A stretch of 5,384 nt of DNA, taken from contig DAOUZG010000151.1 of assembly GCA_030665705.1 (NCBI GenBank), positions 1 to 5,384 of the forward strand. The letters are read 5' to 3'. The notes under the pieces were generated by a model. It was given only the letters and a program-made list of their open reading frames with translations. It searched no databases and was not told the origin of the DNA. Positions 1 through 4,852 of the stretch are shown here, piece by piece (position 1 is the first letter of the stretch; each line of letters opens with the position of its first letter). Position numbers and translations under genes: made by a program. The DNA is from Deltaproteobacteria bacterium. GTDB lineage: Bacteria; Myxococcota_A; UBA9160; SZUA-336.

Positions 1-16
1 CCGAGCCCGACGCCCC

Positions 17-23
17 AGGAGGG
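17..23 (+). promoter_or_regulatory. Shine-Dalgarno sequence of the lipoprotein gene
   Basis: AGGAGGG lies 5 bases before the ATG at 29 and is a near-ideal ribosome binding site. It decides the start: another ATG at 24 is in a different frame and directly abuts this motif. The reading frame stays open to the left window edge, so the ribosome binding site, not an upstream stop, is the evidence for starting at 29. Confidence 0.7.
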
Positions 24-28
24 ATGCG

Positions 29-1189
29 ATGCGCTCACGAGACGGCTTCATAGGATCGAGACCCGCGACTCCCAGGCATTTCGGTTGGCTCTGGAACGTG
101 TTCCTGCTCTCCGGCGCCACGCTGCTTCCGGCCTGCTCCACTCCGACCAGCCCCTTCTCCGACGCTCTTCCCGTCAGCAGCTACGAGCTGGTTGCGGAAC
201 GGGAGGCGCTCTCCGGAGAACTCACCTCGGTCTCCGGACACCTCATCTCGGCTCAGACGATCGGGAAGAACATCTGCCTCAAGGTACTCGTCGACGAGAC
301 GTTCCGGTTCGCGCCGACCCTCGTCATCGAGAATCGCGGATGGGCGACTGAGCCCCCGCTCGATCTCAAGCAGGTCTACGAACGCAGCCACCAGCGGCGC
401 CTGGCTCCAAACCGGCCTAAGGAGGCGGTGCGCCCGGAGGTCGCCGCCGAGCCGGACGAGGAGCCCCCGGCGCGGAATCAGGCCTCGGCGCTGGGCTGGA
501 TGGGACGCCTGCTGCCCCACGCGTGGAGCGCTGGCCTGCCCAGCAGCCAAAGGCTCGAAGCGCGGGTGGACGAGAGCCGTGCAGCGGCTCCCGCGCCGTT
601 GCGCACGCCCGCGCGACCAGTGCCCGCTCCGCTCGAGACGCGGTCGCCGGGTGACAAGCTCGGGGAGCCGGATCTACGCGTCGAGCTGGCGAGGGCGGAA
701 GCGTTTCTGCGGGGTCATGCGCCCGCGGTGGTCCGGCGTCAGGCGGTCGTGATCCAGGCGTGCCGGCGCCCGCCGACACGTGCCAACCGAAAGGCGCTAG
801 AACATGCGCTGCAATGGCTCAAACCGCTCAAGAAGCCGGAGCGGATCGAACGTGCTCCAAGCCCCTCGACGGTGAGGCAAGAGCTGCAGCTCTTCTACCT
901 GGAGCGATCCCGGGAGTACGACTGGGCCCCGCTTACCTGGGAAGAGATCGCCCTGACCGGTGTCCTACTCGGCCCCGAGGAGGTCTTCGAGGAGGAGGTT
1001 ATCGGCGGCGTCGACATGGTCCCCTACGCTCTGGGAGTCCACGACCCGCAGCGCGGCCGCTGGATGTTCCTCGACCTCAGCTCCGGGGACAGCTACTCGA
1101 AGGAGCTGGTGATCGACCTCCTTCGGGACGTGCCGACGCGCGTGCTCCGGAAAGCCGGAAACGCCGCCGTCCGGGGCGGCCTGCCCTGA
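29..1189 (+). CDS. Predicted lipoprotein of unknown function
   Basis: I do not recognise this 386-residue protein. The N-terminus carries several Arg (2, 4, 11, 16), a hydrophobic stretch at about residues 19-34 and a lipobox-like LPAC ending at Cys36. This fits a type II (lipoprotein) signal peptide with an unusually long n-region; Ser at +2 would favour the outer membrane. Residues about 50-125 form a small ordered-looking segment with alternating hydrophobic strands. Residues about 127-215 are rich in Pro, Ala, Arg and Glu and look like a disordered linker. Residues about 217-386 are again ordered-looking, with a Trp/Tyr/Glu-rich part (about 290-330) and the segment WMFLDLSSGDSY (345-356). 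No catalytic motif is evident. It converges on the pentapeptide-repeat gene with a 21-bp gap. A surface or periplasmic structural role is possible but unproven. The reading frame is secure; the lipoprotein call is moderately so. Confidence 0.75.
   Translation: MRSRDGFIGSRPATPRHFGWLWNVFLLSGATLLPACSTPTSPFSDALPVSSYELVAEREALSGELTSVSGHLISAQTIGKNICLKVLVDETFRFAPTLVIENRGWATEPPLDLKQVYERSHQRRLAPNRPKEAVRPEVAAEPDEEPPARNQASALGWMGRLLPHAWSAGLPSSQRLEARVDESRAAAPAPLRTPARPVPAPLETRSPGDKLGEPDLRVELARAEAFLRGHAPAVVRRQAVVIQACRRPPTRANRKALEHALQWLKPLKKPERIERAPSPSTVRQELQLFYLERSREYDWAPLTWEEIALTGVLLGPEEVFEEEVIGGVDMVPYALGVHDPQRGRWMFLDLSSGDSYSKELVIDLLRDVPTRVLRKAGNAAVRGGLP
1163..1180 (+). other. GC-rich inverted repeat at the lipoprotein gene end
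   Basis: GCCGCC and GGCGGC form a perfect 6-bp stem around a 6-base loop, ending 6 bases before the stop codon of the lipoprotein gene. No T-tract follows on either strand, so it does not qualify as a standard intrinsic terminator. It may be chance in GC-rich coding sequence, or a weak pause structure between the two convergent genes. Confidence 0.2.
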
Positions 1190-1210
1190 GACGCCGAGCC
1201 GTGGAGTCGT

Positions 1211-1645
1211 TCAGGACGAGGAGCTCTCTCCTGCGTCGCCGTCTTTCGAGCTCGGCTCCCGCGGCTTCTCTGAACCTGGCTTGCCGGAAGGCGTGGGATC
1301 ACGTCGCGTGGGATCACGTCTGACCCGGATGCGCGTGCCCTCTCGGAGAGAGAGAAGGATCTCATCGGCCGTGAGATCACGCGGGAAGCGAGTCCCGCTG
1401 ACCCGGGCGCTCTGGACGCTGGCTCCGTCCATGTCGGCGTAGAACAAATCGACGCCCCGCAGATCGGCGTTCCGGAGATAGGCGTTGCGCAGCCTGGCGT
1501 GCAAGAGGTTCGCGCCGCGGAGATCGACGGTTCTCAGGTCCACGTTCTCCAGATCCGGCGGCTCCTCCTCGGTAAGCTGATTGAACTCTTCGATCTTCCC
1601 CTCCAGCAGAAGGGTTCGCAGCTCGGAATCCCGGATGAGCTCCAT
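1211..1645 (-). CDS. Pentapeptide-repeat protein
   Basis: This 144-residue protein has a helical-looking N-terminus (1-28), then about eleven pentapeptides of the A(D/N)LXX type at residues 30-84 (for example VDLRG, ANLLH, ADLRG, VDLFY). Such repeats are known to fold into a right-handed quadrilateral beta-helix of about four residue rows per turn, so this one would have fewer than three turns. A conserved-looking segment, DLTADEILLSLREGTRIRV (90-108), follows, then a Ser/Lys/Glu/Pro-rich tail ending in four Ser. No signal peptide is seen, so it is probably cytoplasmic. It is much shorter than Qnr or MfpA DNA mimics (about 180-220 residues, repeats along nearly the whole length), so a gyrase-protecting role should not be assumed. 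The start is firm: an in-frame TAG lies 18 bases upstream (1664-1666), no other start codon lies between, and a GGAGGAG motif precedes the ATG. The family call is strong; the function is unknown. Confidence 0.88.
   Translation of the reverse strand: MELIRDSELRTLLLEGKIEEFNQLTEEEPPDLENVDLRTVDLRGANLLHARLRNAYLRNADLRGVDLFYADMDGASVQSARVSGTRFPRDLTADEILLSLREGTRIRVRRDPTRRDPTPSGKPGSEKPREPSSKDGDAGESSSS
1291..1320 (-). repeat. Perfect 15-bp tandem duplication inside the pentapeptide gene
   Basis: GCGTGGGATCACGTC occurs twice head to tail (1291-1305 and 1306-1320, plus strand). On the coding strand it gives a duplicated five-residue block, RRDPT-RRDPT, at about residues 109-118. The length is a multiple of three, so the frame is kept. 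It lies just after the conserved C-terminal segment, at the start of the low-complexity tail, and looks like a recent slippage duplication. Confidence 0.85.
1394..1558 (-). repeat. Pentapeptide repeat block (15-nt period)
   Basis: Eleven consecutive five-residue units cover residues 30-84 of the encoded protein, giving a degenerate 15-nt periodicity in the DNA. The central position of each unit is Leu, Met or Val, and the position two before it is mostly Ala or Val, as expected for the inward-facing residues of the repeat beta-helix. The last two units (ASVQS, ARVSG) are the most degenerate. Confidence 0.8.
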
Positions 1646-1652
1646 CGCACAA

Positions 1653-1660
1653 CTCCTCCT
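1653..1660 (-). promoter_or_regulatory. Shine-Dalgarno sequence of the pentapeptide gene
   Basis: On the minus strand this reads AGGAGGAG, ending 7 bases before the ATG, and it is strongly complementary to the 16S rRNA 3' end. It supports the start at 1645. Confidence 0.7.
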
Positions 1661-1672
1661 CGCCTAAGGAGG
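1655..1672 (-). promoter_or_regulatory. Possible hairpin masking the ribosome binding site
   Basis: In the minus-strand transcript CCUCCU (1667-1672) is followed by a six-base loop, UAGGCG, and then AGGAGG (1655-1660), which is the ribosome binding site of the pentapeptide gene. The six-base-pair stem is perfect and would cover most of that site. If formed, it would limit translation until opened. This is inferred from complementarity alone, and the structure only matters if transcription starts upstream of 1672. Confidence 0.35.
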
Positions 1673-1695
1673 TTCGGCCCCCCGCCCGAGACCTT

Positions 1696-1710
1696 GACGG
1701 TCCGACCGTC
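1696..1710. promoter_or_regulatory. Perfect inverted repeat GACGGT-CCG-ACCGTC
   Basis: Six-base arms flank a three-base centre in the middle of the divergent region, 51 bp from the pentapeptide ATG and 74 bp from the SGNH start. The left arm overlaps the TTGACG hexamer at 1694-1699. Placement and symmetry fit an operator for a dimeric regulator acting on one or both promoters, but no regulator gene is in view and a single palindrome can arise by chance. Confidence 0.3.
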
Positions 1711-1772
1711 GACATGCTGGCGGCCCGGCGAGACTGGCGTAACCTTGCCGCCTCCGGTCGCAGCTGTCCTGT

Positions 1773-1778
1773 GAGGAG
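1773..1778 (+). promoter_or_regulatory. Shine-Dalgarno sequence of the SGNH hydrolase gene
   Basis: GAGGAG lies 5 bases before a GTG at 1784. An in-frame TGA at 1772-1774 overlaps the motif and rules out any start further upstream, so GTG is the most likely initiation codon. Confidence 0.75.
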
Positions 1779-1783
1779 AAACG

Positions 1784-2923
1784 GTGGGTTTCAGACGAGC
1801 TGCCAAGACGGCTCTGATCAATCTCGGAGTTCTATTGGCGTCGATCTTGGTCTGCCTGGTTGCGCTCGAGGTCGGCCTGCGGCTTTTCTGGAGCGGCTAC
1901 TACGTCAAGGAGCCGAAGGGGTACGTCCAGTGGTCGCCGATGCGCGGCTGGGAGAATCGACCCTCCGTCCGAACGGACTACGGAGAGCCCGAGTTCCGGA
2001 CGACCGTCATCCATAACTCGTGGGGGTTTCGGGGGCCGGAGGTCACGCGCGCCAACCCCGAAGGGCGCTGCCGGGCTCTGGTGCTGGGTGACTCCTTCAC
2101 CTACGGGGTAGGAGTGGAAAACGACGAGACCTTCTCCGCGCGGATGGAGCAGATGGAGCCGCGCCTCCAGGCACTCAATACCGGCGTCAACGGGTACGGA
2201 ACGAGCCAGGAGCTGATGCTCCTCGTCGAGAAGGGGCTCGACTTCTCCCCCGATCTCGTGATCGTAGCCTTCTTCTGGAATGATGTCGCCAACACCTACT
2301 TGCGTTCCTTCCCGGTCTTCTCACTCGAGAACGGGACGCTTCGCTATCCGACGGCGGAGGTGGAGCCTGCGCCGCGCGGGACGTGGCCTCGGGAGAGACA
2401 CCGACGGTTCCTGCGACACAGCTACGCGTACCGCTTCCTGAGCGACCGCATCAAGCTCCTCCGGTACCGCACCAAGATCCTCCTCGGCATTCCGGTCGAG
2501 GACAGCGAGCTCCTGCGGCCGGAGGAGATCGAGCCCGCGTGGGAGCTCGAGCTCGCACTTCTTCGGGAGATCGCTCGCCTGGCGCGGGAGCGCGGCGCGA
2601 CGACGCTCGTCGCGCTGATACCGGAGCAGGTCCAGGTCCAGCCCGACGTAAACGTGATCGGACTGCGACCCGAGGATTACACCGTGCAGGATCGCCTGAT
2701 CGATTTCGGACGGCGGTCCCGGATCCCCGTCCTGGATCTCCTCCCGGCACTGCGCGAGGCTTACGAGCGCGATCGGGTGCCCCTCTACTACCTGCGTGAC
2801 CGACACCTGCGAGCCAACGGCCACCGGATCGTGGCTCAGCGTATTCTGGAAGAGATTCGCCGGCTCGAGCTCGTGCCGTGCCTACGGGCCGAGGTGGCGC
2901 AGTCAGAGCCCGGCACGGGCTGA
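1784..2923 (+). CDS. Membrane-anchored SGNH/GDSL-family hydrolase
   Basis: This 379-residue protein probably hydrolyses or transfers an ester or acyl group. A hydrophobic stretch at residues 10-35 is not followed by a clear cleavage site and looks like a membrane anchor with the bulk of the protein outside. NSWGFRGPE (78-86) is a segment often seen before the catalytic core of anchored SGNH proteins. The SGNH blocks are present: GDSFTYG (102-108, nucleophile Ser104), the Gly-containing NTGVNGYGTSQE (132-143), WND (165-167, Asn166 for the oxyanion hole) and RDRHLRANGH (338-347) with Asp339 and His341 as the likely remaining triad residues in Asp-x-His form. Related anchored SGNH proteins often sit with exopolysaccharide or O-acetylation genes, but none is visible here, so the substrate is unknown. 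Start choice: GTG at 1784 with an upstream in-frame stop. The gene is 56 bp upstream of the oxidoreductase gene on the same strand and may be cotranscribed with it. Confidence 0.87.
   Translation: MGFRRAAKTALINLGVLLASILVCLVALEVGLRLFWSGYYVKEPKGYVQWSPMRGWENRPSVRTDYGEPEFRTTVIHNSWGFRGPEVTRANPEGRCRALVLGDSFTYGVGVENDETFSARMEQMEPRLQALNTGVNGYGTSQELMLLVEKGLDFSPDLVIVAFFWNDVANTYLRSFPVFSLENGTLRYPTAEVEPAPRGTWPRERHRRFLRHSYAYRFLSDRIKLLRYRTKILLGIPVEDSELLRPEEIEPAWELELALLREIARLARERGATTLVALIPEQVQVQPDVNVIGLRPEDYTVQDRLIDFGRRSRIPVLDLLPALREAYERDRVPLYYLRDRHLRANGHRIVAQRILEEIRRLELVPCLRAEVAQSEPGTG
2907..2921 (+). other. Stem-loop over the SGNH gene stop codon
   Basis: AGCCCG-GCA-CGGGCT is a perfect 6-bp stem with a 3-base loop, and its last base is the T of the TGA stop. 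A second inverted repeat, CGGCG-AACTC-CGCCG, follows at 2934-2948. Neither is followed by a T-tract. They could attenuate transcription into the next gene or protect mRNA ends, but a standard intrinsic terminator is not supported. Confidence 0.3.
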
Positions 2924-2963
2924 GCGGGGCGATCGGCGAACTCCGCCGTCGAATCCAACCCCT

Positions 2964-2970
2964 GAGGGAG
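2964..2970 (+). promoter_or_regulatory. Shine-Dalgarno sequence of the oxidoreductase gene
   Basis: GAGGGAG ends 9 bases before the ATG at 2980. An in-frame TGA at 2971-2973 excludes any earlier start, which makes this start well defined. Confidence 0.65.
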
Positions 2971-2979
2971 TGACGTGCC

Positions 2980-4416
2980 ATGGAAACACGAAGAGTCGAT
3001 GTCGCCGTGATCGGTGCGGGGACCGCGGGCCTCAACGCGAGACGCGAGGCCGCCCGCGAGGGCGCGAGCGTCGTGATGATCGAGTCGGGCCCCTACGGAA
3101 CGATGTGCGCACGGGTCGGCTGTATGCCGTCGAAGCTCCTGATTGCGGCCGCCGACGTGGCCCACGAGATCGGCCGAGCGGACCTTTTCGGGATCGACGT
3201 GCCCGAGAAGGTGCGCATCCTCGGCCCCGCTGTTCTCGAGCGCGTCCGTCGTGAGCGGGATCGGTTCGTGGGTTTCGTGGTGGAGTCAACGGAGGAGCTC
3301 CCCGAGGAGCAGCGTCTGCGGGGTCACGCGCGGTTCGTTGGGCCGACGACGCTCGAGGTCGACGGTCACACGCGCGTGGAGGCGAACGCGGTGGCGATTG
3401 CGGCGGGCTCCTCCCCCTGGATCCCGCCGTCGCTCGAGGGCCTGCGCGGAAAAGTCATGGTGAACGACGACGTCTTCGAGCTCGAAGACCTTCCCCGGTC
3501 CGTGGCCGTCGTCGGCACCGGGATCATCGGCCTGGAGCTCGGCCAGGCGCTCCACCGGCTCGGCGCGCGGACAGCCTTCTTCTCACACTCCGCGAAGCTG
3601 GGTCCGATCACCGACCCGGAGGTCGGCGCGGTGGCGCGGAAGGTCTTCGGAAACGAGCTCGACCTGCACCTGAATGTGGAGATCGAGGCGCGCGAAGCAC
3701 CCGAGGGGGGCTTCGTCGTAAGGTGGCACACCCGCGAGGGGGGAGAGGGCGAGGAGCGATTCGAGCAGATTCTCGTAGCAGCCGGGAGACGACCGCAGCT
3801 CGACGAACTCTCAATCGAGAAGACCGGTATCGAGCTCGACCGTCGTGGAGTTCCGCTCTTCAACCCCCACACGATGCAGTGCGGGGAGAGCCCCATCTTC
3901 CTTGCCGGTGACGTGAGCGCTGACCGGCCGCTCCTGCACGAGGCGGCAGACGAGGGCCGTATCGCGGGGATCAACGCAGCCCGGTTTCCGGATGTACGGG
4001 CTCAGATGCGACGGACGCCGCTCTCGATCGTCTTCACCGATCCGGAGATGGCGATTGCCGGGAAGTCGTTCCACGAGCTCGACCCGGATCAGATCGCCGT
4101 CGGCGAGGTGAACTACGAGGGCCAGGGACGAGCGCGGGTGATGGGCCGGAACGCGGGTCTCGTCCGCATTTACGCCGAGCGGGAGTGCGGGACCCTCGTC
4201 GGCGCCGAGATGTTCGGACCCCGGGTCGAACACACGGCGCACCTCCTGGCCTGGGCGGCCCAGAGTCGGCTCAGCGTCGAGCGAGCGCTCGAGATGCCCT
4301 TCTACCACCCCGTGGTGGAGGAGGGGATCCGGACCGCCCTTCGCGACCTCTCGGCGCAGCTCAAGATTCTCGCTCCAGCGCGCGCAAAGGACCTCGAGTG
4401 CGGCCCGGGCACCTGA
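2980..4416 (+). CDS. Dihydrolipoyl dehydrogenase-like FAD disulfide oxidoreductase
   Basis: This 478-residue protein is a complete class I pyridine nucleotide-disulfide oxidoreductase, the family of dihydrolipoyl dehydrogenase, glutathione reductase and mercuric reductase. In order: FAD-binding GAGTAG (12-17); redox disulfide in CARVGCMPSK (Cys43, Cys48); nicotinamide-domain GTGIIG (179-184); second FAD motif FLAGD (307-311); C-terminal dimerisation domain ending in HPVVEE (443-448), whose His443 and Glu448 match the catalytic pair of HPTLSE in classical enzymes. These features favour dihydrolipoyl dehydrogenase over glutathione reductase. Two points are odd. The acidic residue ending the second strand of the nicotinamide Rossmann fold in NAD-specific enzymes appears to be Ser202, followed by His203. 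No E1, E2 or lipoyl-domain gene adjoins, so a role in a 2-oxoacid dehydrogenase or glycine cleavage complex is not supported by context. A different disulfide substrate is possible. The GNAT gene begins 4 bp downstream, suggesting cotranscription. The family is certain; the exact substrate is not. Confidence 0.88.
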   Translation: METRRVDVAVIGAGTAGLNARREAAREGASVVMIESGPYGTMCARVGCMPSKLLIAAADVAHEIGRADLFGIDVPEKVRILGPAVLERVRRERDRFVGFVVESTEELPEEQRLRGHARFVGPTTLEVDGHTRVEANAVAIAAGSSPWIPPSLEGLRGKVMVNDDVFELEDLPRSVAVVGTGIIGLELGQALHRLGARTAFFSHSAKLGPITDPEVGAVARKVFGNELDLHLNVEIEAREAPEGGFVVRWHTREGGEGEERFEQILVAAGRRPQLDELSIEKTGIELDRRGVPLFNPHTMQCGESPIFLAGDVSADRPLLHEAADEGRIAGINAARFPDVRAQMRRTPLSIVFTDPEMAIAGKSFHELDPDQIAVGEVNYEGQGRARVMGRNAGLVRIYAERECGTLVGAEMFGPRVEHTAHLLAWAAQSRLSVERALEMPFYHPVVEEGIRTALRDLSAQLKILAPARAKDLECGPGT

Positions 4417-4420
4417 GACG

Positions 4421-4852
4421 ATGAAGGTACGCAAAGCCAGCCAGGACGAGTTTCCGCGATGTCTGGCGATCCGCCGCGAGGTGTTCGTCGAAGAGCAGAG
4501 TGTGTTGTGGGAAGAAGAGGTGGACGGTCTGGACTCGGAGTGCGTGCACTTTCTTGCCTTGACAGGGGAGGACGCCGTAGGGACCGCCCGACTTCGGTTC
4601 ACGCCTGAGGGAGGGGCGAAGGCCGAGCGGATCGCCGTGCGCGGTTCCTGGAGAAAGCAAGGTGTCGGGCGAGCTTTGATGGACGCGATCGAGGCGGAGG
4701 TCCGGCGGTCCGCTCGCCCGGAGGTTCTTCTATCCGCCCAGGTTCGTGTGATCCCGTTTTACGAGCGGCTCGGCTACCGGGCGGAAGGCCCCGAGTTTCT
4801 CGACGCCAGGATCCCTCATCGGCTGATGAGAAAGCGGATGGATCGCGTTTAG
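4421..4852 (+). CDS. GNAT-family N-acetyltransferase
   Basis: This 143-residue cytoplasmic protein is about the normal length for a single GNAT domain, which transfers acetyl from acetyl-CoA to an amine. N-terminal REVFVEEQSV (19-28) followed by DGLDSECVH (35-43) resembles the ElaA/YjcF-like branch, in which a similar EQ...DG.D...H pattern recurs. The acetyl-CoA pyrophosphate loop is R-K-Q-G-V-G (78-83), matching R/Q-x-x-G-x-G/A, preceded by the strand ERIAV (69-73). FYERLGY (113-119) is the usual C-terminal GNAT motif, and IPHRLM (131-136) closes the fold as in YjcF-like proteins. The substrate cannot be predicted. The ATG lies only 4 bp after the oxidoreductase stop with no strong ribosome binding site, so translational coupling is likely. 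Its TAG stop overlaps the stop of the convergent molybdopterin gene. Confidence 0.88.
   Translation: MKVRKASQDEFPRCLAIRREVFVEEQSVLWEEEVDGLDSECVHFLALTGEDAVGTARLRFTPEGGAKAERIAVRGSWRKQGVGRALMDAIEAEVRRSARPEVLLSAQVRVIPFYERLGYRAEGPEFLDARIPHRLMRKRMDRV
4849..4852. other. Four-base overlap of convergent stop codons
   Basis: TTAG on the plus strand contains the TAG stop of the GNAT gene (4850-4852) and, read on the other strand, the TAA stop of the molybdopterin oxidoreductase gene (4849-4851). There is no room for an intergenic terminator, so each transcript must run into the antisense of the other or end inside the neighbouring coding sequence. Confidence 0.9.

Larger units (their letters stand above)
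1646..1783. promoter_or_regulatory. Divergent intergenic region, probable promoters both ways
   Basis: This 138-bp gap separates the divergent starts of the pentapeptide and SGNH genes, so promoters in both directions are expected. It contains both ribosome binding sites and a perfect inverted repeat. A TTGACG at 1694-1699 resembles a -35 hexamer, but no convincing -10 hexamer lies 16-18 bases downstream. I therefore cannot place a promoter precisely. Confidence 0.5.

Noticed and set aside
35..550. 171-residue minus-strand open frame opposite the lipoprotein gene
   Set aside because: The plus-strand frame has an ideal ribosome binding site and a lipoprotein signal; the opposite frame has a shadow-like Arg/Gly/Ala-rich composition.
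1163..1180. Intrinsic terminator between the convergent lipoprotein and pentapeptide genes
   Set aside because: A GC-rich stem exists but no T-tract follows on either strand, and the stem lies within coding sequence.
1211..1645. Qnr/MfpA-like gyrase-protecting protein
   Set aside because: Only about eleven repeats and 144 residues, with non-repeat segments at both ends; known gyrase mimics are longer and repeat-filled.
1534..1821. Minus-strand open frame spanning the divergent intergenic region
   Set aside because: It overlaps the start of the pentapeptide gene in another frame and the SGNH start, and its product is unlike any family I know.
2321..2824. 167-residue minus-strand open frame inside the SGNH gene
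   Set aside because: The sense strand holds SGNH catalytic motifs; the antisense product has no family signature.
2980..4416. Mercuric reductase or glutathione reductase
   Set aside because: There is no heavy-metal-binding N-terminal domain or C-terminal Cys pair, no mer genes nearby, and the nicotinamide-domain position lacks the Arg pattern of glutathione reductase.
3811..4602. Long 263-residue open frame on the minus strand across the oxidoreductase and GNAT genes
   Set aside because: It is antisense to two genes with clear family motifs, has no recognisable domain, and long antisense frames are expected in GC-rich coding DNA.
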